DNA of 64,000 nucleotides, taken from assembly GCF_000959525.1 (NCBI RefSeq), contig NZ_CP009832.1:248001-312000 (forward strand), written 5' to 3'. The position numbers and the translations under genes are program-made. The stretch is from Burkholderia multivorans ATCC BAA-247. GTDB lineage: Bacteria > Pseudomonadota > Gammaproteobacteria > Burkholderiales > Burkholderiaceae. Of this stretch, positions 28,009 to 40,519 are shown in pieces; position 1 is the stretch's first letter; each line of letters opens with the position of its first letter. The notes below the pieces were generated by a model, which made no database searches, was not told where the DNA came from, and saw nothing but the letters and a program-made list of their open reading frames with translations.

Positions 28009-29708
28009 GCGCCGCGCGCGCGACGGCCTTGCTCGCGGATCTGTTCGAGCGTCGCGGCCGGCGTGCTCGCGTCCTGCGGAATGCGGATCTCGATCAGCGC
28101 GGGCAGCCCGCAGGTCAGCGCGCGGTCGAGCGCCGGCGCGAATTCTGCCGTGCGCACGACCGTCTCGCCATGCGCACCGAACGCGCGCGCGTACGCCGCG
28201 AAGTCGGGGTTCGTGAGGCCCGTGCCGTGTACGCGGCCCGGATAGTTGCGCTCCTGATGCATGCGGATCGTGCCGAAATGCCCGTTGTTGACGACGATCA
28301 CGACGATGTTCAGCCCGTACTGCATCGCGGTCGCCAGTTCGTTGCCGGCCATCATGAAGCAGCCGTCGCCGGCCAGCGCGACCACCGCGCGCGACGGATA
28401 GAGCGACTTCGCGGCGAGCGCGGCCGGCACGCCGTAGCCCATCGCGCCGCTCGTCGGCGCGAGTTGCGAGCGGAAGTGGCGGTACGCGAAATGACGATGC
28501 AGCCAGATCGCATAGTTGCCCGCGCCGTTGGTCACGATCGCATCGTGCGGCAGCCGCTCGCGCAGCTGCACCATCACGTCGCCGAGCTGCACGTCGCCCG
28601 GCATCGGCAGCGGCGCATGCCACTCGCGGTAGGCGCGGTGCGCGTCGGCGGCCGTGCCGGCCCACGGAAGCGCGGCGGGCGGCTCGAGCGCGGCGAGCGG
28701 CGCGGCGATCTCCGGCATCCCCGAGACGATCGGCAGATCGGCCGCATAGACACGGCCGAGCTCGTCCGCGCCCTGATGCACGTGGATCAGCGTCTGCCGC
28801 GTCTTCGGGATGTCGAGCAGCGTATAGCCGCCGGTCGTCGCTTCGCCGAGGCGCGGGCCGAGCACGAGCAGCAAGTCGGCGTCGCGGATGCGCTTCGCGA
28901 GCGCCGGATTGATGCCGAGCCCGACGTCGCCCGCGTAGTTCGGATGCGCGTTGTCGAACGTGTCCTGATACCGGAATGCGCAGCCGACCGGCAACTGCCA
29001 GCGTTCGGCGAACGTGCGCAGGTTCGCGCAGGCCTCGGGCGTCCAGCCGCTGCCGCCGACGATCGCGAACGGGCGTTCCGCGCGCGCGAGCCGTTCGCGC
29101 AGCTCGTCGATCTGGGCCGGCGATGGCGCGGCCGCGACACGCTTGGCGGCGGGCACCGGCGGCTGCGGCGCGCACGCGTCGGACAGCACGTCTTCCGGCA
29201 GCGCGAGCACGACCGGCCCCGGCCGCCCGGACGTCGCGACATGAAAGGCGTGGCTCAAATATTCAGGGATGCGGCGCGGATCGTCGATCTGCGCGACCCA
29301 TTTCGCCATCTGGCCGAACATCCGCCGATAGTCGATTTCCTGGAACGCCTCGCGGTCGAGATGCTCGCGCGCGCACTGGCCGACGAACAGGATCATCGGC
29401 GTCGAATCCTGGAATGCGGTATGCACGCCGATCGACGCGTGCGTCGCGCCGGGCCCGCGTGTGACGAACGCGATGCCGGGGCGGCCGGTCAGCTTGCCGA
29501 CCGCTTCCGCCATGTTCGCGGCGGCCGCCTCGTGGCGGCAGACGACCGTCTGGATGCGCGCAGTGTCGTCCGCGAGCGCATCGAGTACGGCGAGAAAGCT
29601 CTCGCCCGGCACGCAGAACACGCGTTCGACGTGATTGGCGAGCAACGCATCGACGAGCAGTCGCGCGCCGGTGGTGGCGGGCTGCTCGAGATCCTTGGAA
29701 TGCGACAT
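28005..29708 (-). CDS. Thiamine-diphosphate-dependent enzyme, acetolactate-synthase-like
   Basis: 567 residues with the three-domain ThDP layout. The N-terminal PYR domain carries the activating glutamate in CRHEAAAANMAEAVGKLTGRPG and TRGPGATHA. A central FAD/NAD-type domain follows (~200-330). The C-terminal PP domain has the ThDP motif GDGCFMMAGNELATAMQYGLNIVVIVVNN. The set resembles IlvB/IlvG-like, sulfoacetaldehyde acetyltransferase and benzoylformate decarboxylase proteins, but no ilvN-type regulatory subunit is adjacent, so classical acetohydroxyacid synthase is unlikely. The start MSHSKDLE is preferred over an upstream extension that would overlap the vapBC promoter. It is coupled to a GT9-like gene downstream. 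Confidence 0.8.
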   Translation of the reverse strand: MSHSKDLEQPATTGARLLVDALLANHVERVFCVPGESFLAVLDALADDTARIQTVVCRHEAAAANMAEAVGKLTGRPGIAFVTRGPGATHASIGVHTAFQDSTPMILFVGQCAREHLDREAFQEIDYRRMFGQMAKWVAQIDDPRRIPEYLSHAFHVATSGRPGPVVLALPEDVLSDACAPQPPVPAAKRVAAAPSPAQIDELRERLARAERPFAIVGGSGWTPEACANLRTFAERWQLPVGCAFRYQDTFDNAHPNYAGDVGLGINPALAKRIRDADLLLVLGPRLGEATTGGYTLLDIPKTRQTLIHVHQGADELGRVYAADLPIVSGMPEIAAPLAALEPPAALPWAGTAADAHRAYREWHAPLPMPGDVQLGDVMVQLRERLPHDAIVTNGAGNYAIWLHRHFAYRHFRSQLAPTSGAMGYGVPAALAAKSLYPSRAVVALAGDGCFMMAGNELATAMQYGLNIVVIVVNNGHFGTIRMHQERNYPGRVHGTGLTNPDFAAYARAFGAHGETVVRTAEFAPALDRALTCGLPALIEIRIPQDASTPAATLEQIREQGRRARGA

Positions 29709-29832
29709 GGGCTGCCGTCTCCCTGGGTAGCGGGACGTACAGATTACGCTCGTTGGCGGGGCTACGGTATGCCGGCCGATGAAAAGTGTCGGAACACGGG
29801 AGGGCGCAAGCGGCGTCGTGTACACACATGGA

Positions 29833-29876
29833 TTTACATTGGACGAAGAATGACCTAATGTACATCCATCGTACAT
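29833..29876 (+). promoter_or_regulatory. vapBC promoter with inverted-repeat operator
   Basis: A -35-like TTTACA (29833-29838), 17-base spacer and weak -10 TAATGT (29856-29861) precede vapB. An inverted repeat ATGTAC-atccatc-GTACAT (29858-29876) overlaps the -10. It also reads as two direct GTACATCC copies. This is the usual place for VapB/VapBC autorepression. Confidence 0.55.
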
Positions 29877-29895
29877 CCGTAATGGGAGAGATGAC

Positions 29896-30132
29896 ATGCA
29901 TACCACCCGGGTCTTCCGGAATGGCAACTCGCAGGCGGTGCGGATTCCTGCGGATCTTGCTTATGAGCGCAGCGATATCGAACTCGAAATCGAGCGTGTC
30001 GGTGACGAAATTCGCATCCGGCCTGCGCGGCGGCCGCTGACCGGCGTGCTCGGCAAGTTCGCGAAATTCGGGCCCGATTTCATGGCCGAGGGGCGCGGCG
30101 ATCAGGAACAGGCCGAGCGCGAGGGTTGGTGA
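29896..30132 (+). CDS. vapB: Antitoxin VapB (AbrB/SpoVT-type)
   Basis: 78 residues. The N-terminal swapped-hairpin AbrB-like DNA-binding domain (MHTTRVFRNGNSQAVRIPADLAYERSDIELEIERVGDEIRIRPA) is followed by an acidic C-terminal tail (FGPDFMAEGRGDQEQAEREGW) that would wrap the toxin. GGGAGAG lies upstream. The stop codon overlaps the vapC start (TGATG), the classic coupling that keeps antitoxin ahead of toxin. The module is likely self-repressed through the dyad in front of it. Confidence 0.92.
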   Translation: MHTTRVFRNGNSQAVRIPADLAYERSDIELEIERVGDEIRIRPARRPLTGVLGKFAKFGPDFMAEGRGDQEQAEREGW

Positions 30133-30533
30133 TGCCGCGCTACATGCTCGACACCAACATGTGCATCTATCTGATGAAGAACCAGCCGGAGCAGGTCGCG
30201 CGGCGTTTCGCGCAGTGCTACACGGGGGACGTCGTCATGTCGGCGATCACCTATGCGGAACTCGAGTACGGCGTGACGCTATGCACCAATCCTGCCCGCG
30301 AACGCCGCAATCTCGCCGCGCTGATCGAGGATATCCCGGTGGCGCCGTTCGACGTTGCGGCTGCGCAGGCATACGGCCCCATTCGAGAGGCGACGCGCGA
30401 ACGCAAGAAGGATCATCTCGACAAGCTGATCGGCGCGCACGCCGTATCGCTCGACGTCGTGCTGGTGACCAACAACGAGCGTGATTTCGCGAGTTATCCG
30501 GGCTTGAGGCTGGAGAACTGGCTGATCGGCTAG
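30132..30533 (+). CDS. vapC: Toxin VapC, PIN-domain ribonuclease
   Basis: 133 residues. The PIN-domain acidic residues are all present: D7 in MLDTN, E43 in TYAELEYG, D94/D97 in DHLDKLIGAHA and D118 in VTNNERDFA. The protein therefore looks catalytically intact. VapC toxins cut tRNA or rRNA and arrest translation when antitoxin is degraded. It belongs to the subgroup with the LDTNMCIYLMKNQ opening. Directly downstream lies only a GC-rich spacer before the converging sdaA. Confidence 0.93.
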   Translation: MPRYMLDTNMCIYLMKNQPEQVARRFAQCYTGDVVMSAITYAELEYGVTLCTNPARERRNLAALIEDIPVAPFDVAAAQAYGPIREATRERKKDHLDKLIGAHAVSLDVVLVTNNERDFASYPGLRLENWLIG

Positions 30534-30654
30534 CACGCGGATGCCGCGGCCGGCCGGTTCGAACGGCCGCGACGGCGGCCGGCGTGCGACGGCCCGCCGA
30601 TGTAAGGCGGGCGCGTATCGCGCGGTCGGGGCGAGCGGCCGCGACGGCCGCCGC

Positions 30655-32043
30655 TCAGCACTCCACGATGTTCACGGCCAGCCCGCCGCGCGACGTTTCC
30701 TTGTACTTCGTCTTCATGTCGGCGCCGGTTTCGCGCATCGTCTTGATCACCGAGTCGAGCGACACATAGTGCGAGCCGTCGCCGCGCAGCGCCATGCGCG
30801 CCGCGTTGACGGCCTTCACCGATGCCATCGCGTTGCGCTCGATGCACGGAATCTGCACCATCCCGCCGACCGGGTCGCACGTGAGGCCGAGGTTGTGTTC
30901 CATGCCGATCTCGGCCGCATTCTCGACCTGGCGCGGCGTGCCGCCGAGCACCGCCGCGAGCGCGCCGGCCGCCATCGAGCAGGCGACGCCGACTTCGCCC
31001 TGACAGCCGACTTCCGCGCCCGAAATCGACGCGTTGAGCTTGTACAGAATGCCGATCGCGGCGGCCGTCAGCAGGAAGTCGATCACGCCCTGTTCGTTCG
31101 CGCCCGGCGTGAAGCGCGTGTAGTAATGCAGTACGGCGGGGATGATGCCGGCCGCGCCGTTGGTCGGCGCGGTGACGACGCGCCCGCCTGCCGCGTTTTC
31201 CTCGTTCACCGCGATCGCATACAGGTTGATCCAGTCGACCATCGACAGCGGATCCTGCAGCGCACGCTCCGGGTTGCCGGTCAGCGCGCGGTACAGCTGC
31301 GGCGCGCGACGCTTCACCTGGAACGGGCCCGGCAGGTTGCCTTCGGCGTCCGGGTTGCCGATGCCGCAGCCGCGCGACACGCACGACTGCATCACGGCCC
31401 AGATCTTCAGCAGGCCGTCGCGCGTCTCCTGCTCGGTATGCCACGCACGCTCGTTTTCCCACATCAGCTGCGCGATCGACTTGCCGGTCGACTCGGTCAG
31501 CGCGAGCAGCTCGGCGCCGGTGCGGAACGGATGCGTCATCTGTTCGGCCGCGCTCAGCACCTTCGTGTTCGGTGCACCGGCCGTCACGACAAAGCCGCCG
31601 CCGACCGACAGATACGTGCGCTCGGCGAGCACCGCGCCGTTCGCGTCGGACGCGCGCAGCTTCATCCCGTTCGGGTGTTCGGGCAGCGCCTGCCGGTAGA
31701 ACGCGATGTTCTCCTTCAGCACGAACGGCACCGGGTGCTTGCCGAGCAGCGCGAGCTGCTTCGACGTGCGCACCTGCTCGAGCCGTGCGCCGATCGTGTC
31801 CGGATCGACGGTGTCGGGCGCGTCGCCGAGCAGGCCGAGCATCACGCCGCGGTCGGTGCCGTGACCCTTGCCGGTCGCGCCGAGCGAACCGTACAGCTCG
31901 ACCTTCACGTGCGCAGTCGCGTCGAGCAGTCCGTCGCGCTCGAGGCCCTGGACGAACATCAGCGCTGCGCGCATCGGTCCGACCGTATGCGAACTGGACG
32001 GCCCGATGCCGATCTTGAAGAGGTCAAACACGCTGACTGCCAT
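30655..32043 (-). CDS. sdaA: L-serine ammonia-lyase SdaA
   Basis: 462 residues, single-chain iron-sulfur L-serine dehydratase converting serine to pyruvate and ammonia. Signatures: [22 protein letters not shown] at the N-terminus, [46 protein letters not shown], and cysteine-containing blocks [36 protein letters not shown] that hold the [4Fe-4S] cluster. The length fits the family (~455-460). An AGGAA precedes the start. It sits downstream of gcvTHP and the alginate-lyase-like gene on the same strand, fitting joint glycine/serine breakdown. Confidence 0.96.
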   Translation of the reverse strand: MAVSVFDLFKIGIGPSSSHTVGPMRAALMFVQGLERDGLLDATAHVKVELYGSLGATGKGHGTDRGVMLGLLGDAPDTVDPDTIGARLEQVRTSKQLALLGKHPVPFVLKENIAFYRQALPEHPNGMKLRASDANGAVLAERTYLSVGGGFVVTAGAPNTKVLSAAEQMTHPFRTGAELLALTESTGKSIAQLMWENERAWHTEQETRDGLLKIWAVMQSCVSRGCGIGNPDAEGNLPGPFQVKRRAPQLYRALTGNPERALQDPLSMVDWINLYAIAVNEENAAGGRVVTAPTNGAAGIIPAVLHYYTRFTPGANEQGVIDFLLTAAAIGILYKLNASISGAEVGCQGEVGVACSMAAGALAAVLGGTPRQVENAAEIGMEHNLGLTCDPVGGMVQIPCIERNAMASVKAVNAARMALRGDGSHYVSLDSVIKTMRETGADMKTKYKETSRGGLAVNIVEC

Positions 32044-32069
32044 TTGAATTCCTGCCTTGCGATAAAAAA

Positions 32070-33212
32070 CTAGCGCGCCTGCAACGGCAGGCACGCGGCG
32101 AGCCATGCGGGCGGCGTTGGAGAAAGCTGCTGCGCGACGCGGGCGTAGCGTCCGTCGAGCCGCGCAGCGAGATGAAACAGTTCGGTGGCGTTTTTCGGGT
32201 CCCACTGCCCCGTATAGCCCGGCAAGCCGGCCTCGCGACGCTTCGCATCGAACGGTACCGTCGAATGCACGAATTCTTCGTGCGTCTTCTCGCCGAGCGC
32301 GTACGGTACGAGCCAGTCGAGCGCCGCGGCGAGCGTCGCGCCGTTCGTTCCGCGCTCGCGCAGCCAGTTGCGGTTGAAGCGGCGCGCGGCCAGCGCGGCC
32401 GTGACGAGCGGCTGCAGATCGTAGACCGCATAGTGCAGCGCATCGCGTTCGCCGAAATCCGAGGTCGCGCCGTCCGGGCCGATGTTGTCGGCCAGATGCT
32501 CGGCGAACAGCCGCTGCGCGGCGTTCATCATCTTCCGGTCGCCGAGCGTGAACGCGGACAGCGCGATCAGCTTGATCCGATGACTCTGCCAGTTGTTGCG
32601 CCAGATGCCGGTGAGCGGCCGCTTCTGCGCGTCGATCTGCGCGACATAGCCGGCGCCGAGCTTCGCGATGAACGCCGACGTCGCGTTGCGCGTCTTCACC
32701 GGCAGCGCGCTCGCGGTCATGTCGTACGCGAGGATCAGACTCTCGAAGCGCGTCTCGTCGATCGGATTGAAACTCGGTTGATACGTCGAAACCCACGCGG
32801 ACAGGAACCGGTCAACGAGCTGCAGATACCGCGGCGTATTCGTCACGCGCCAGGCGAGCGCGGCGTCGCGCATCAGATCCATGTCCTTCAGTGCTTCGAC
32901 ACTCTGATCGTAGATCCCCTCGTGCGGCAGCGTGCCTTCGGTGTGCACGCGCGCCATCGCGTGCGGCTGCTCGCCGATGCGCGCGTCGACGCTGCGGATC
33001 AGCGCCTGCACGCCCGGTTCGGCATGCGTCGTCTCGCTCGCCTGCAGGGCAGGCGCCGCGCAGAAATTCATCGCCGCGTGCGCGCTGCCGGCCGCGCCGA
33101 AGCCGGCAGCGGCAAGCGACAGCGACGCGGCGAGCGTCGGCACGAAGCGGCCGGCGCGCATGCGGCGCTGCGTCTGCGTCGCGTCGTGGCCCGGAAACAT
33201 CGGACGCACCAT
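32070..33212 (-). CDS. Alginate lyase family protein, secreted
   Basis: 380 residues with a long signal peptide ending near AGSAHA (~residue 46), so it is predicted periplasmic or secreted. The mature part is an alpha/alpha-toroid lyase domain (PF05426 type): [43 protein letters not shown], the catalytic-region-like [53 protein letters not shown] precedes the start. It is placed between gcvP (146 bases upstream) and sdaA (26 bases downstream), yet its function has no obvious link to them. The polysaccharide substrate is not proven; alginate biosynthesis genes are absent here. Confidence 0.8.
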   Translation of the reverse strand: MVRPMFPGHDATQTQRRMRAGRFVPTLAASLSLAAAGFGAAGSAHAAMNFCAAPALQASETTHAEPGVQALIRSVDARIGEQPHAMARVHTEGTLPHEGIYDQSVEALKDMDLMRDAALAWRVTNTPRYLQLVDRFLSAWVSTYQPSFNPIDETRFESLILAYDMTASALPVKTRNATSAFIAKLGAGYVAQIDAQKRPLTGIWRNNWQSHRIKLIALSAFTLGDRKMMNAAQRLFAEHLADNIGPDGATSDFGERDALHYAVYDLQPLVTAALAARRFNRNWLRERGTNGATLAAALDWLVPYALGEKTHEEFVHSTVPFDAKRREAGLPGYTGQWDPKNATELFHLAARLDGRYARVAQQLSPTPPAWLAACLPLQAR

Positions 33213-33293
33213 ACGGAACTCCTCGTTTGGCTGGATCGCGTGATGTTAGCCGGATTGGCGGACGAATGTGAGGCGGATCGGCCTGCGGCGCGC

Positions 33294-33326
33294 GCCCCGC
33301 ACGCTGCGCGCGGCGGCGTGCGGGGC
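33294..33326 (-). terminator. Strong GC hairpin after gcvP
   Basis: A perfect 11-bp stem GCCCCGCACGC/GCGTGCGGGGC with an 11-base loop lies 33 bases beyond the gcvP stop. It lacks a T-run, so it may be a Rho-dependent end point, an RNA-stability hairpin or an attenuator before the alginate-lyase-like gene. Confidence 0.4.
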
Positions 33327-33358
33327 AAGGCGTGCCGGACGATCGGACCGGCGCTGCG

Positions 33359-36286
<2,928 letters not shown>

Positions 36287-36427
36287 GGCGTTCCTATCGG
36301 GACGGAGCGGCGTATCGGCGCCGGTCCGGCCCCATGCTGGGCGGTCGACCGGAAGCGGCGCGGCGGCCGCCTCCGGCTTGCGCGGCGCCGGATGGCTGCC
36401 GGCCCCGCGCGTTTCGGGTCGGAAAAA

Positions 36428-36808
36428 TCAGTCGATCAGCTTGCCGTAGGCGGCCGCGTCGATCAGCTTGTCGGTCGATGCACCGTCGGCGAGCTTGATC
36501 TTGAACAGCCAGCTCGCGTATGCGTCGCTGTTGACCGAGTCCGGCGTGTCGACGATCGCCGAGTTGATCTCGACGATTTCGCCCGACACCGGCGAATAGA
36601 TGTCGGACGCGGCCTTCACCGACTCGACGACGCCCACCGCGTCGCCGGCCGTCACCTGCTTGCCGACTTCCGGCAGTTCGAGGAAGACGATGTCGCCGAG
36701 CGTGCTCTGCGCGTGATCGGTGATGCCGACCGTCAGCGTGCCGTCTGCTTCGGTACGGATCCACTCGTGTTCCTCGGTGTACTTCAGATCGGCCGGGACG
36801 TTGCTCAT
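36428..36808 (-). CDS. gcvH: Glycine cleavage system H protein GcvH
   Basis: 126 residues. The lipoyl-carrier protein shuttles the aminomethyl intermediate between P, T and L proteins. The lipoylation lysine is K65 in [24 protein letters not shown]. The start [16 protein letters not shown] is chosen over a longer frame because it gives the family length and has GGAGCATCC just upstream. It lies 114 bases after gcvT and 141 bases before gcvP, all on the minus strand behind the glycine riboswitch. Confidence 0.97.
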
Positions 36809-36922
36809 CGGATGCTCCTGGATAAAAGTGTGATTCGTTGTGCCGGCGCGCCGTGCGGGCGCGCCGATGCGGTTGTTTTGCCGGGCGCCATATCCCGGCG
36901 AGCCGGGAGGCACTCCCGGTCG

Positions 36923-38041
36923 TTACGCAGCGAGGACCTTGCCGTTGCGCACGAACGGCAGTTTTACCACGCGCGCGGGAAGTTGCTTGTCACGAATCTG
37001 CACATGAACCGTGTCGCCGACCTGAACGGCCGTCGGCACGCGTGCGAACGCGATCGATTCCTGCATCGAGGGCGAGAACGTACCGCTCGTGATCTCGCCT
37101 TCGCCGTGCGGCGTGACGACCTTCTGGTGCGCGCGCAGCACGCCGCCCGCCTTGCCGTTTTCCTTTTGCAGGATCAGGCCGACGAAGGCGGCGCGCGTGC
37201 CGTCGCGCTCGAGCGCTTCGCGGCCGACGAACGCGCGCGGCGTCGACAGGTCGACCGTCCACGCGAGGCCCGCGTCGAGCGGCGACACGGTGTCGTCCAT
37301 GTCCTGCCCGTACAGGTTCATGCCGGCTTCGAGCCGCAGCGTGTCGCGCGCGCCGAGCCCGCACGGACGCACGCCGTGCTGCTGCAGCGCGTTCCACAGC
37401 GCCTCGACGTGCACGGCGGGGACGATCACTTCGAAGCCGTCCTCGCCCGTGTAGCCGGTGCGCGCGACCGTCAGATCGCCGAACGGCGTGCCGGCGACCT
37501 GCGCGGCGTTGAACGGCTTCAGCTCGCTCGTCGCGGCGCGCGCGGCGGGCACGGTCGCCCAGACCTTTTCGCGTGCGTTCGGACCCTGTACGGCGACGAT
37601 CGCGAAATCGCGGCGCGGCGCGATCGTGAGCCCGTAGCCGCCTTGCTCGTTGAGCTGATTGAACCAGGCGATGTCCTTGTCGGCCGTGCCGGCGTTGACG
37701 ACCACGCGGAAGAAGTCTTCGGTGAAGTAATAGACGATCAGGTCGTCGATGACGCCGCCTTGCGGATTGAGCAGGCACGAGTAGAGCGCCTTGCCGGGCG
37801 TCTTCAGCTTGCCGACGTTGTTCGCGATCGCGTGCTCGAAGAAGGCGCGCGCGCGGCTGCCGGTGAAATCGACGACGCACATGTGCGACACGTCGAACAT
37901 GCCGGCGTCGGTGCGCACCGCTTCGTGCTCTTCGATCTGCGAGCCGTAGTTGACGGGCATGTCCCAGCCGCCGAAATCGACCATGCGGGCATTGAGTGCG
38001 CGATGCGCGGCGTTGAGCGGGGTATGTTTCAGTGCAGTCAT
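36923..38041 (-). CDS. gcvT: Glycine cleavage system aminomethyltransferase GcvT
   Basis: 372 residues. T-protein transfers the one-carbon unit to tetrahydrofolate, yielding 5,10-methylene-THF and ammonia. Family blocks: [95 protein letters not shown] and [21 protein letters not shown]. The start [10 protein letters not shown] follows a TGAGG ribosome site; a start five codons earlier is possible but less well spaced. First gene of the gcv operon, with a ~90-base gap after the tandem glycine riboswitch. Confidence 0.97.
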   Translation of the reverse strand: MTALKHTPLNAAHRALNARMVDFGGWDMPVNYGSQIEEHEAVRTDAGMFDVSHMCVVDFTGSRARAFFEHAIANNVGKLKTPGKALYSCLLNPQGGVIDDLIVYYFTEDFFRVVVNAGTADKDIAWFNQLNEQGGYGLTIAPRRDFAIVAVQGPNAREKVWATVPAARAATSELKPFNAAQVAGTPFGDLTVARTGYTGEDGFEVIVPAVHVEALWNALQQHGVRPCGLGARDTLRLEAGMNLYGQDMDDTVSPLDAGLAWTVDLSTPRAFVGREALERDGTRAAFVGLILQKENGKAGGVLRAHQKVVTPHGEGEITSGTFSPSMQESIAFARVPTAVQVGDTVHVQIRDKQLPARVVKLPFVRNGKVLAA

Positions 38042-38128
38042 CGAGGCCTCAGGCAAGGCGCTTGCGCGCGGATCAGAACGGCCATGTGCCGACCGCTGCG
38101 GCGATGGGCCGGCGAGCGATCCTGTACA

Positions 38129-38388
38129 TGCCCCTCTGTCCTCGATACCTGAGAGATTGCGCTGCGGGATTGCCCCGGCGAACGCGCGCCCCTTCGGTGG
38201 GCAGCCTGCCGGCGCTGCATGCGCAGCCGGCTACTGCCGCTCTCCAGAGTGCGGGGAGTGGTGCGGCCCGCGCGAAGCGCGGACGGGATTCCCCGACGCG
38301 GTCGGTCCTTTTGCCTGAGAGTTTGCGGGTGTGCCCCTTCGGCGGCGCGACCGGTGCTGAAACGCTGCGGTCACGCGCTCTCCCGACG
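38129..38388 (-). ncRNA. Tandem glycine riboswitch in the gcvT leader
   Basis: Read on the minus strand, two glycine aptamers follow each other. The first (about 38388-38298) contains GGGAGAG, GCCGAAGGGGCA and CTCAGGCAAAAGGACCG. The second (about 38249-38129) contains GGAGAGCGG, ACCGAAGGGGC and CTCAGGT...GGACAGAGGGGC. The linker between them is ~48 bases, longer than the usual short linker but with the same ordering. It should switch on gcvTHP when glycine is abundant. Confidence 0.93.
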
Positions 38389-38398
38389 CGTGCGGGCG

Positions 38399-38427
38399 AC
38401 TGTACGCGAGCGGTCGAGCCTTGTCAA
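38399..38427 (-). promoter_or_regulatory. Sigma-70 promoter of the gcvTHP operon
   Basis: On the minus strand a perfect -35 TTGACA (38427-38422), 17-base spacer and -10 TACAGT (38404-38399) lie just ahead of the glycine riboswitch. Transcription would start close to the first aptamer. Confidence 0.8.
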
Positions 38428-38506
38428 TTTGAGCAAAAGAATGTCGCTTCGCGACAAGCGGCGGTGCCCGACACCGCCCCGTTTCCCAGCCGCGACGGGT
38501 GCCGGA

Positions 38507-38884
38507 TCACTCGCCGATCGCGCGCGCGGCCGTGTCCAGTTCCTGATTCAGCACGCGCTGTTCGTCGGCCGACAGCCCGCCGCCGTGCTGGCCGGCCATG
38601 TCGCTCGATTCCTGCCGGATCACGTCGAGACGATGGTGCAGCTGGGCGCCGTACGGCGGCGGATACGCGCCGCCGTTCACGTGTGTGTCGATGCGGTGAT
38701 GAAGGATGTCGATGCGGCCGAGCACCTGCTGCATCCGCTCGTTGGCCGCCGCCTGCGGATTCGGGCGCGGCGCCGGGGCCGCAGGGGCGGGCGCCGGACG
38801 GACAGGCCGCGGCCGCTCGACGACGCATGCGGCGAGCGAAGAAATCAGGACGCAGCAGAGCGCTGCGCGAACCAACCGTTGCAT
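38507..38884 (-). CDS. Small putative lipoprotein of unknown function
   Basis: 125 residues. A lipoprotein signal peptide ends in the lipobox SSLAAC (modified Cys20), followed by a proline-rich linker (ERPRPVRPAPAPAAPAPRPNPQ) that would span part of the periplasm. The C-terminal half is a helical region rich in Q, R, H and D (ANERMQQVLGRIDILHHRIDTHV...LSADEQRVLNQELDTAARAIGE). Residue 2 of the mature part is V, so outer-membrane sorting is expected. GGAGAATTC lies upstream. No known domain was recognised; similar small lipoproteins are common in Burkholderia. Confidence 0.75.
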   Translation of the reverse strand: MQRLVRAALCCVLISSLAACVVERPRPVRPAPAPAAPAPRPNPQAAANERMQQVLGRIDILHHRIDTHVNGGAYPPPYGAQLHHRLDVIRQESSDMAGQHGGGLSADEQRVLNQELDTAARAIGE

Positions 38885-39135
38885 CGAATTCTCCTGACGA
38901 TAGGGTGTCGGATCGGCTTTTTGGGAAACGCGTCAGACCGGCGTACCGCTGACTTTCGTTCCCGCGCCAGTTGTAACGGAATGTTGAGCCGGGTTGGGCC
39001 GGGCGGCAGCCGGCGCCGGCGGGACGGCCGCCGAAAGCGGCTCGCGCTTGCGCGGTGGTCGAGGCCGACCGCGCTGACGCGGCTGCCCAAGCGCGGCGGC
39101 AGGCGCCCCGAGCCGCGCTGCCGCGGCGCGTGCCG

Positions 39136-40188
39136 TCAGATCGTGCGCCGCACGAACGGCAACCGTCGCCCGTCGTGCTCGCTCTGTGCGGCGAGCTCGA
39201 TGATCGTCATCACGTCGACCGCGTCCTGCGGTGTGACCGGGAACGGCGCCGCGTCTTGCACCGCCGCGGCGAGCGCGCGATAGAACTCCGCGTACTGGCC
39301 GTCGAGCGTCGGCACCGGCCGCTCGACTTCGATCTCGCCCTCGAGCACGCGCAGCACGCCCGGGCGGTTGCCGCCGCCGAATTCGACGTCGTCGGGCGTA
39401 AGGCCGGCCTTCAGCTGGTCTTCCTGCGTGTCGAGGCCGTATTTCTGATAGCTGCCGCGCGTGCCGTGCAGCGTGAAGCGCGCCGGCTCGATCGCCGACA
39501 GCGCGCTCGCGTGCAGCGCGACGTCCTTGTCCGGATAGCCGAGCAGCAGATGTACGAAATCCGGCGCGGTGCCGTTGTCGCGGCGCGTCTTGACGGTCGC
39601 GCTCACCGTCTCGGGCAGCCCGAACAGCGCGAGTGCCTGATCGATCAGGTGCGGGCCGAGGTCGAGCAGCAGGCCGCCGCCGCGGGCCGGCTCCTCACGC
39701 CAGCGCGTGCGCGGCGTGGGCCGGAAGCGGTCGAAGTGCGATGCGAAATAGGTGAGGCGGCCGAGCTCGCCCGCTTCGACGAGTCGCCGCACCGTGAGGA
39801 AATCGCCGTCCCAGCGGCGGTTGTGAAACGGCGCGAACAAGCGGCTGCGCGCGTTCGCGAGCCGGGCGAGCGCGAGCGCTTCGTCGGCGGTCAGCGTGAC
39901 CGGCTTGTCGACGACGACGTGGCGGCCCGCCTCGAGCACGCGGCGCGCGAGCGCGAAGTGCGTGTCGTTCGGCGTGGCGATCACCACGCAATCGATGTCG
40001 TCGAGTGCGAGCAGCGCGTCGAGATCGGCGACGATGCGCGCGCCCGGATACGCGGCGCGCGCGCGATCGGGCTGACCCGTCGCGATCGCGGCGACTTCCG
40101 TGCGGCCGCTCGCGGCGATCACCGGCGCGTGAAACGTGGCGCCGGCGAAACCGAAACCCATCAGACCAATCCTGAGCAATGACGACAT
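39136..40188 (-). CDS. Gfo/Idh/MocA family NAD(P)-dependent oxidoreductase (YdgJ-like)
   Basis: 350 residues. The N-terminal Rossmann domain has LRIGLMGFGFAGATFHAPVIAASG, DIDCVVIATPNDTHFALARRVLEAG and HVVVDKPVTLTADEA, where the family's EKP lysine motif is DKP as in YdgJ/IolW-type members. The C-terminal domain holds FHNRRWDGDFLTVRRLV and GGGLLLDLGPHLIDQALALFG with the H-x3-D active-site pattern. Such enzymes reduce or oxidise sugars and inositols; scyllo-inositol dehydrogenase is a possible match but not proven. It is divergent from rep across a 331-base gap. Confidence 0.87.
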   Translation of the reverse strand: MSSLLRIGLMGFGFAGATFHAPVIAASGRTEVAAIATGQPDRARAAYPGARIVADLDALLALDDIDCVVIATPNDTHFALARRVLEAGRHVVVDKPVTLTADEALALARLANARSRLFAPFHNRRWDGDFLTVRRLVEAGELGRLTYFASHFDRFRPTPRTRWREEPARGGGLLLDLGPHLIDQALALFGLPETVSATVKTRRDNGTAPDFVHLLLGYPDKDVALHASALSAIEPARFTLHGTRGSYQKYGLDTQEDQLKAGLTPDDVEFGGGNRPGVLRVLEGEIEVERPVPTLDGQYAEFYRALAAAVQDAAPFPVTPQDAVDVMTIIELAAQSEHDGRRLPFVRRTI

Positions 40189-40519
40189 GGCAATTCCTGG
40201 CGACGAATGAAACGGAAGGATCGCGTGCCGGGGCGGCGCGATGACGACTGGCTATTTTGGCATGACGCCGCGGTGGGGCGCGATCGGCCGTTCGGCCGAG
40301 GTGCGAGGGCGGTGCGCGCCGGCGCTGCGCCAACCGCGCGATCGCGGGCGCGGCGTGCCGCGCCGTGCCGTGCCGGCGCTCGGCGGCGGGCTTCGCGAAA
40401 CGCGCGCCGCCGACGTGTTAACATGCGCGTCCCGTCCGCGCATGCGCGTGCTTCGCAGCCTCCGGCGCGCGCGGCATCCTCCCGGCCTATCGCCGTCAAC
40501 CGCAACATCATCCGACATC
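40189..40519. other. 331-bp intergenic region between the oxidoreductase and rep
   Basis: Contains the divergent promoters. AT-rich GTTAACATG at about 40418-40426 is a possible -10 region for rep. The frame of rep stays open upstream to 40241, but that part is Arg/Ala-rich low complexity without family similarity. No repeat or RNA recognised. Confidence 0.4.

Noticed and set aside
28005-29708. Calling the ThDP enzyme a true acetohydroxyacid synthase (ilvB)
   Set aside because: No ilvN/ilvC neighbours, and motifs fit several ThDP subfamilies equally.
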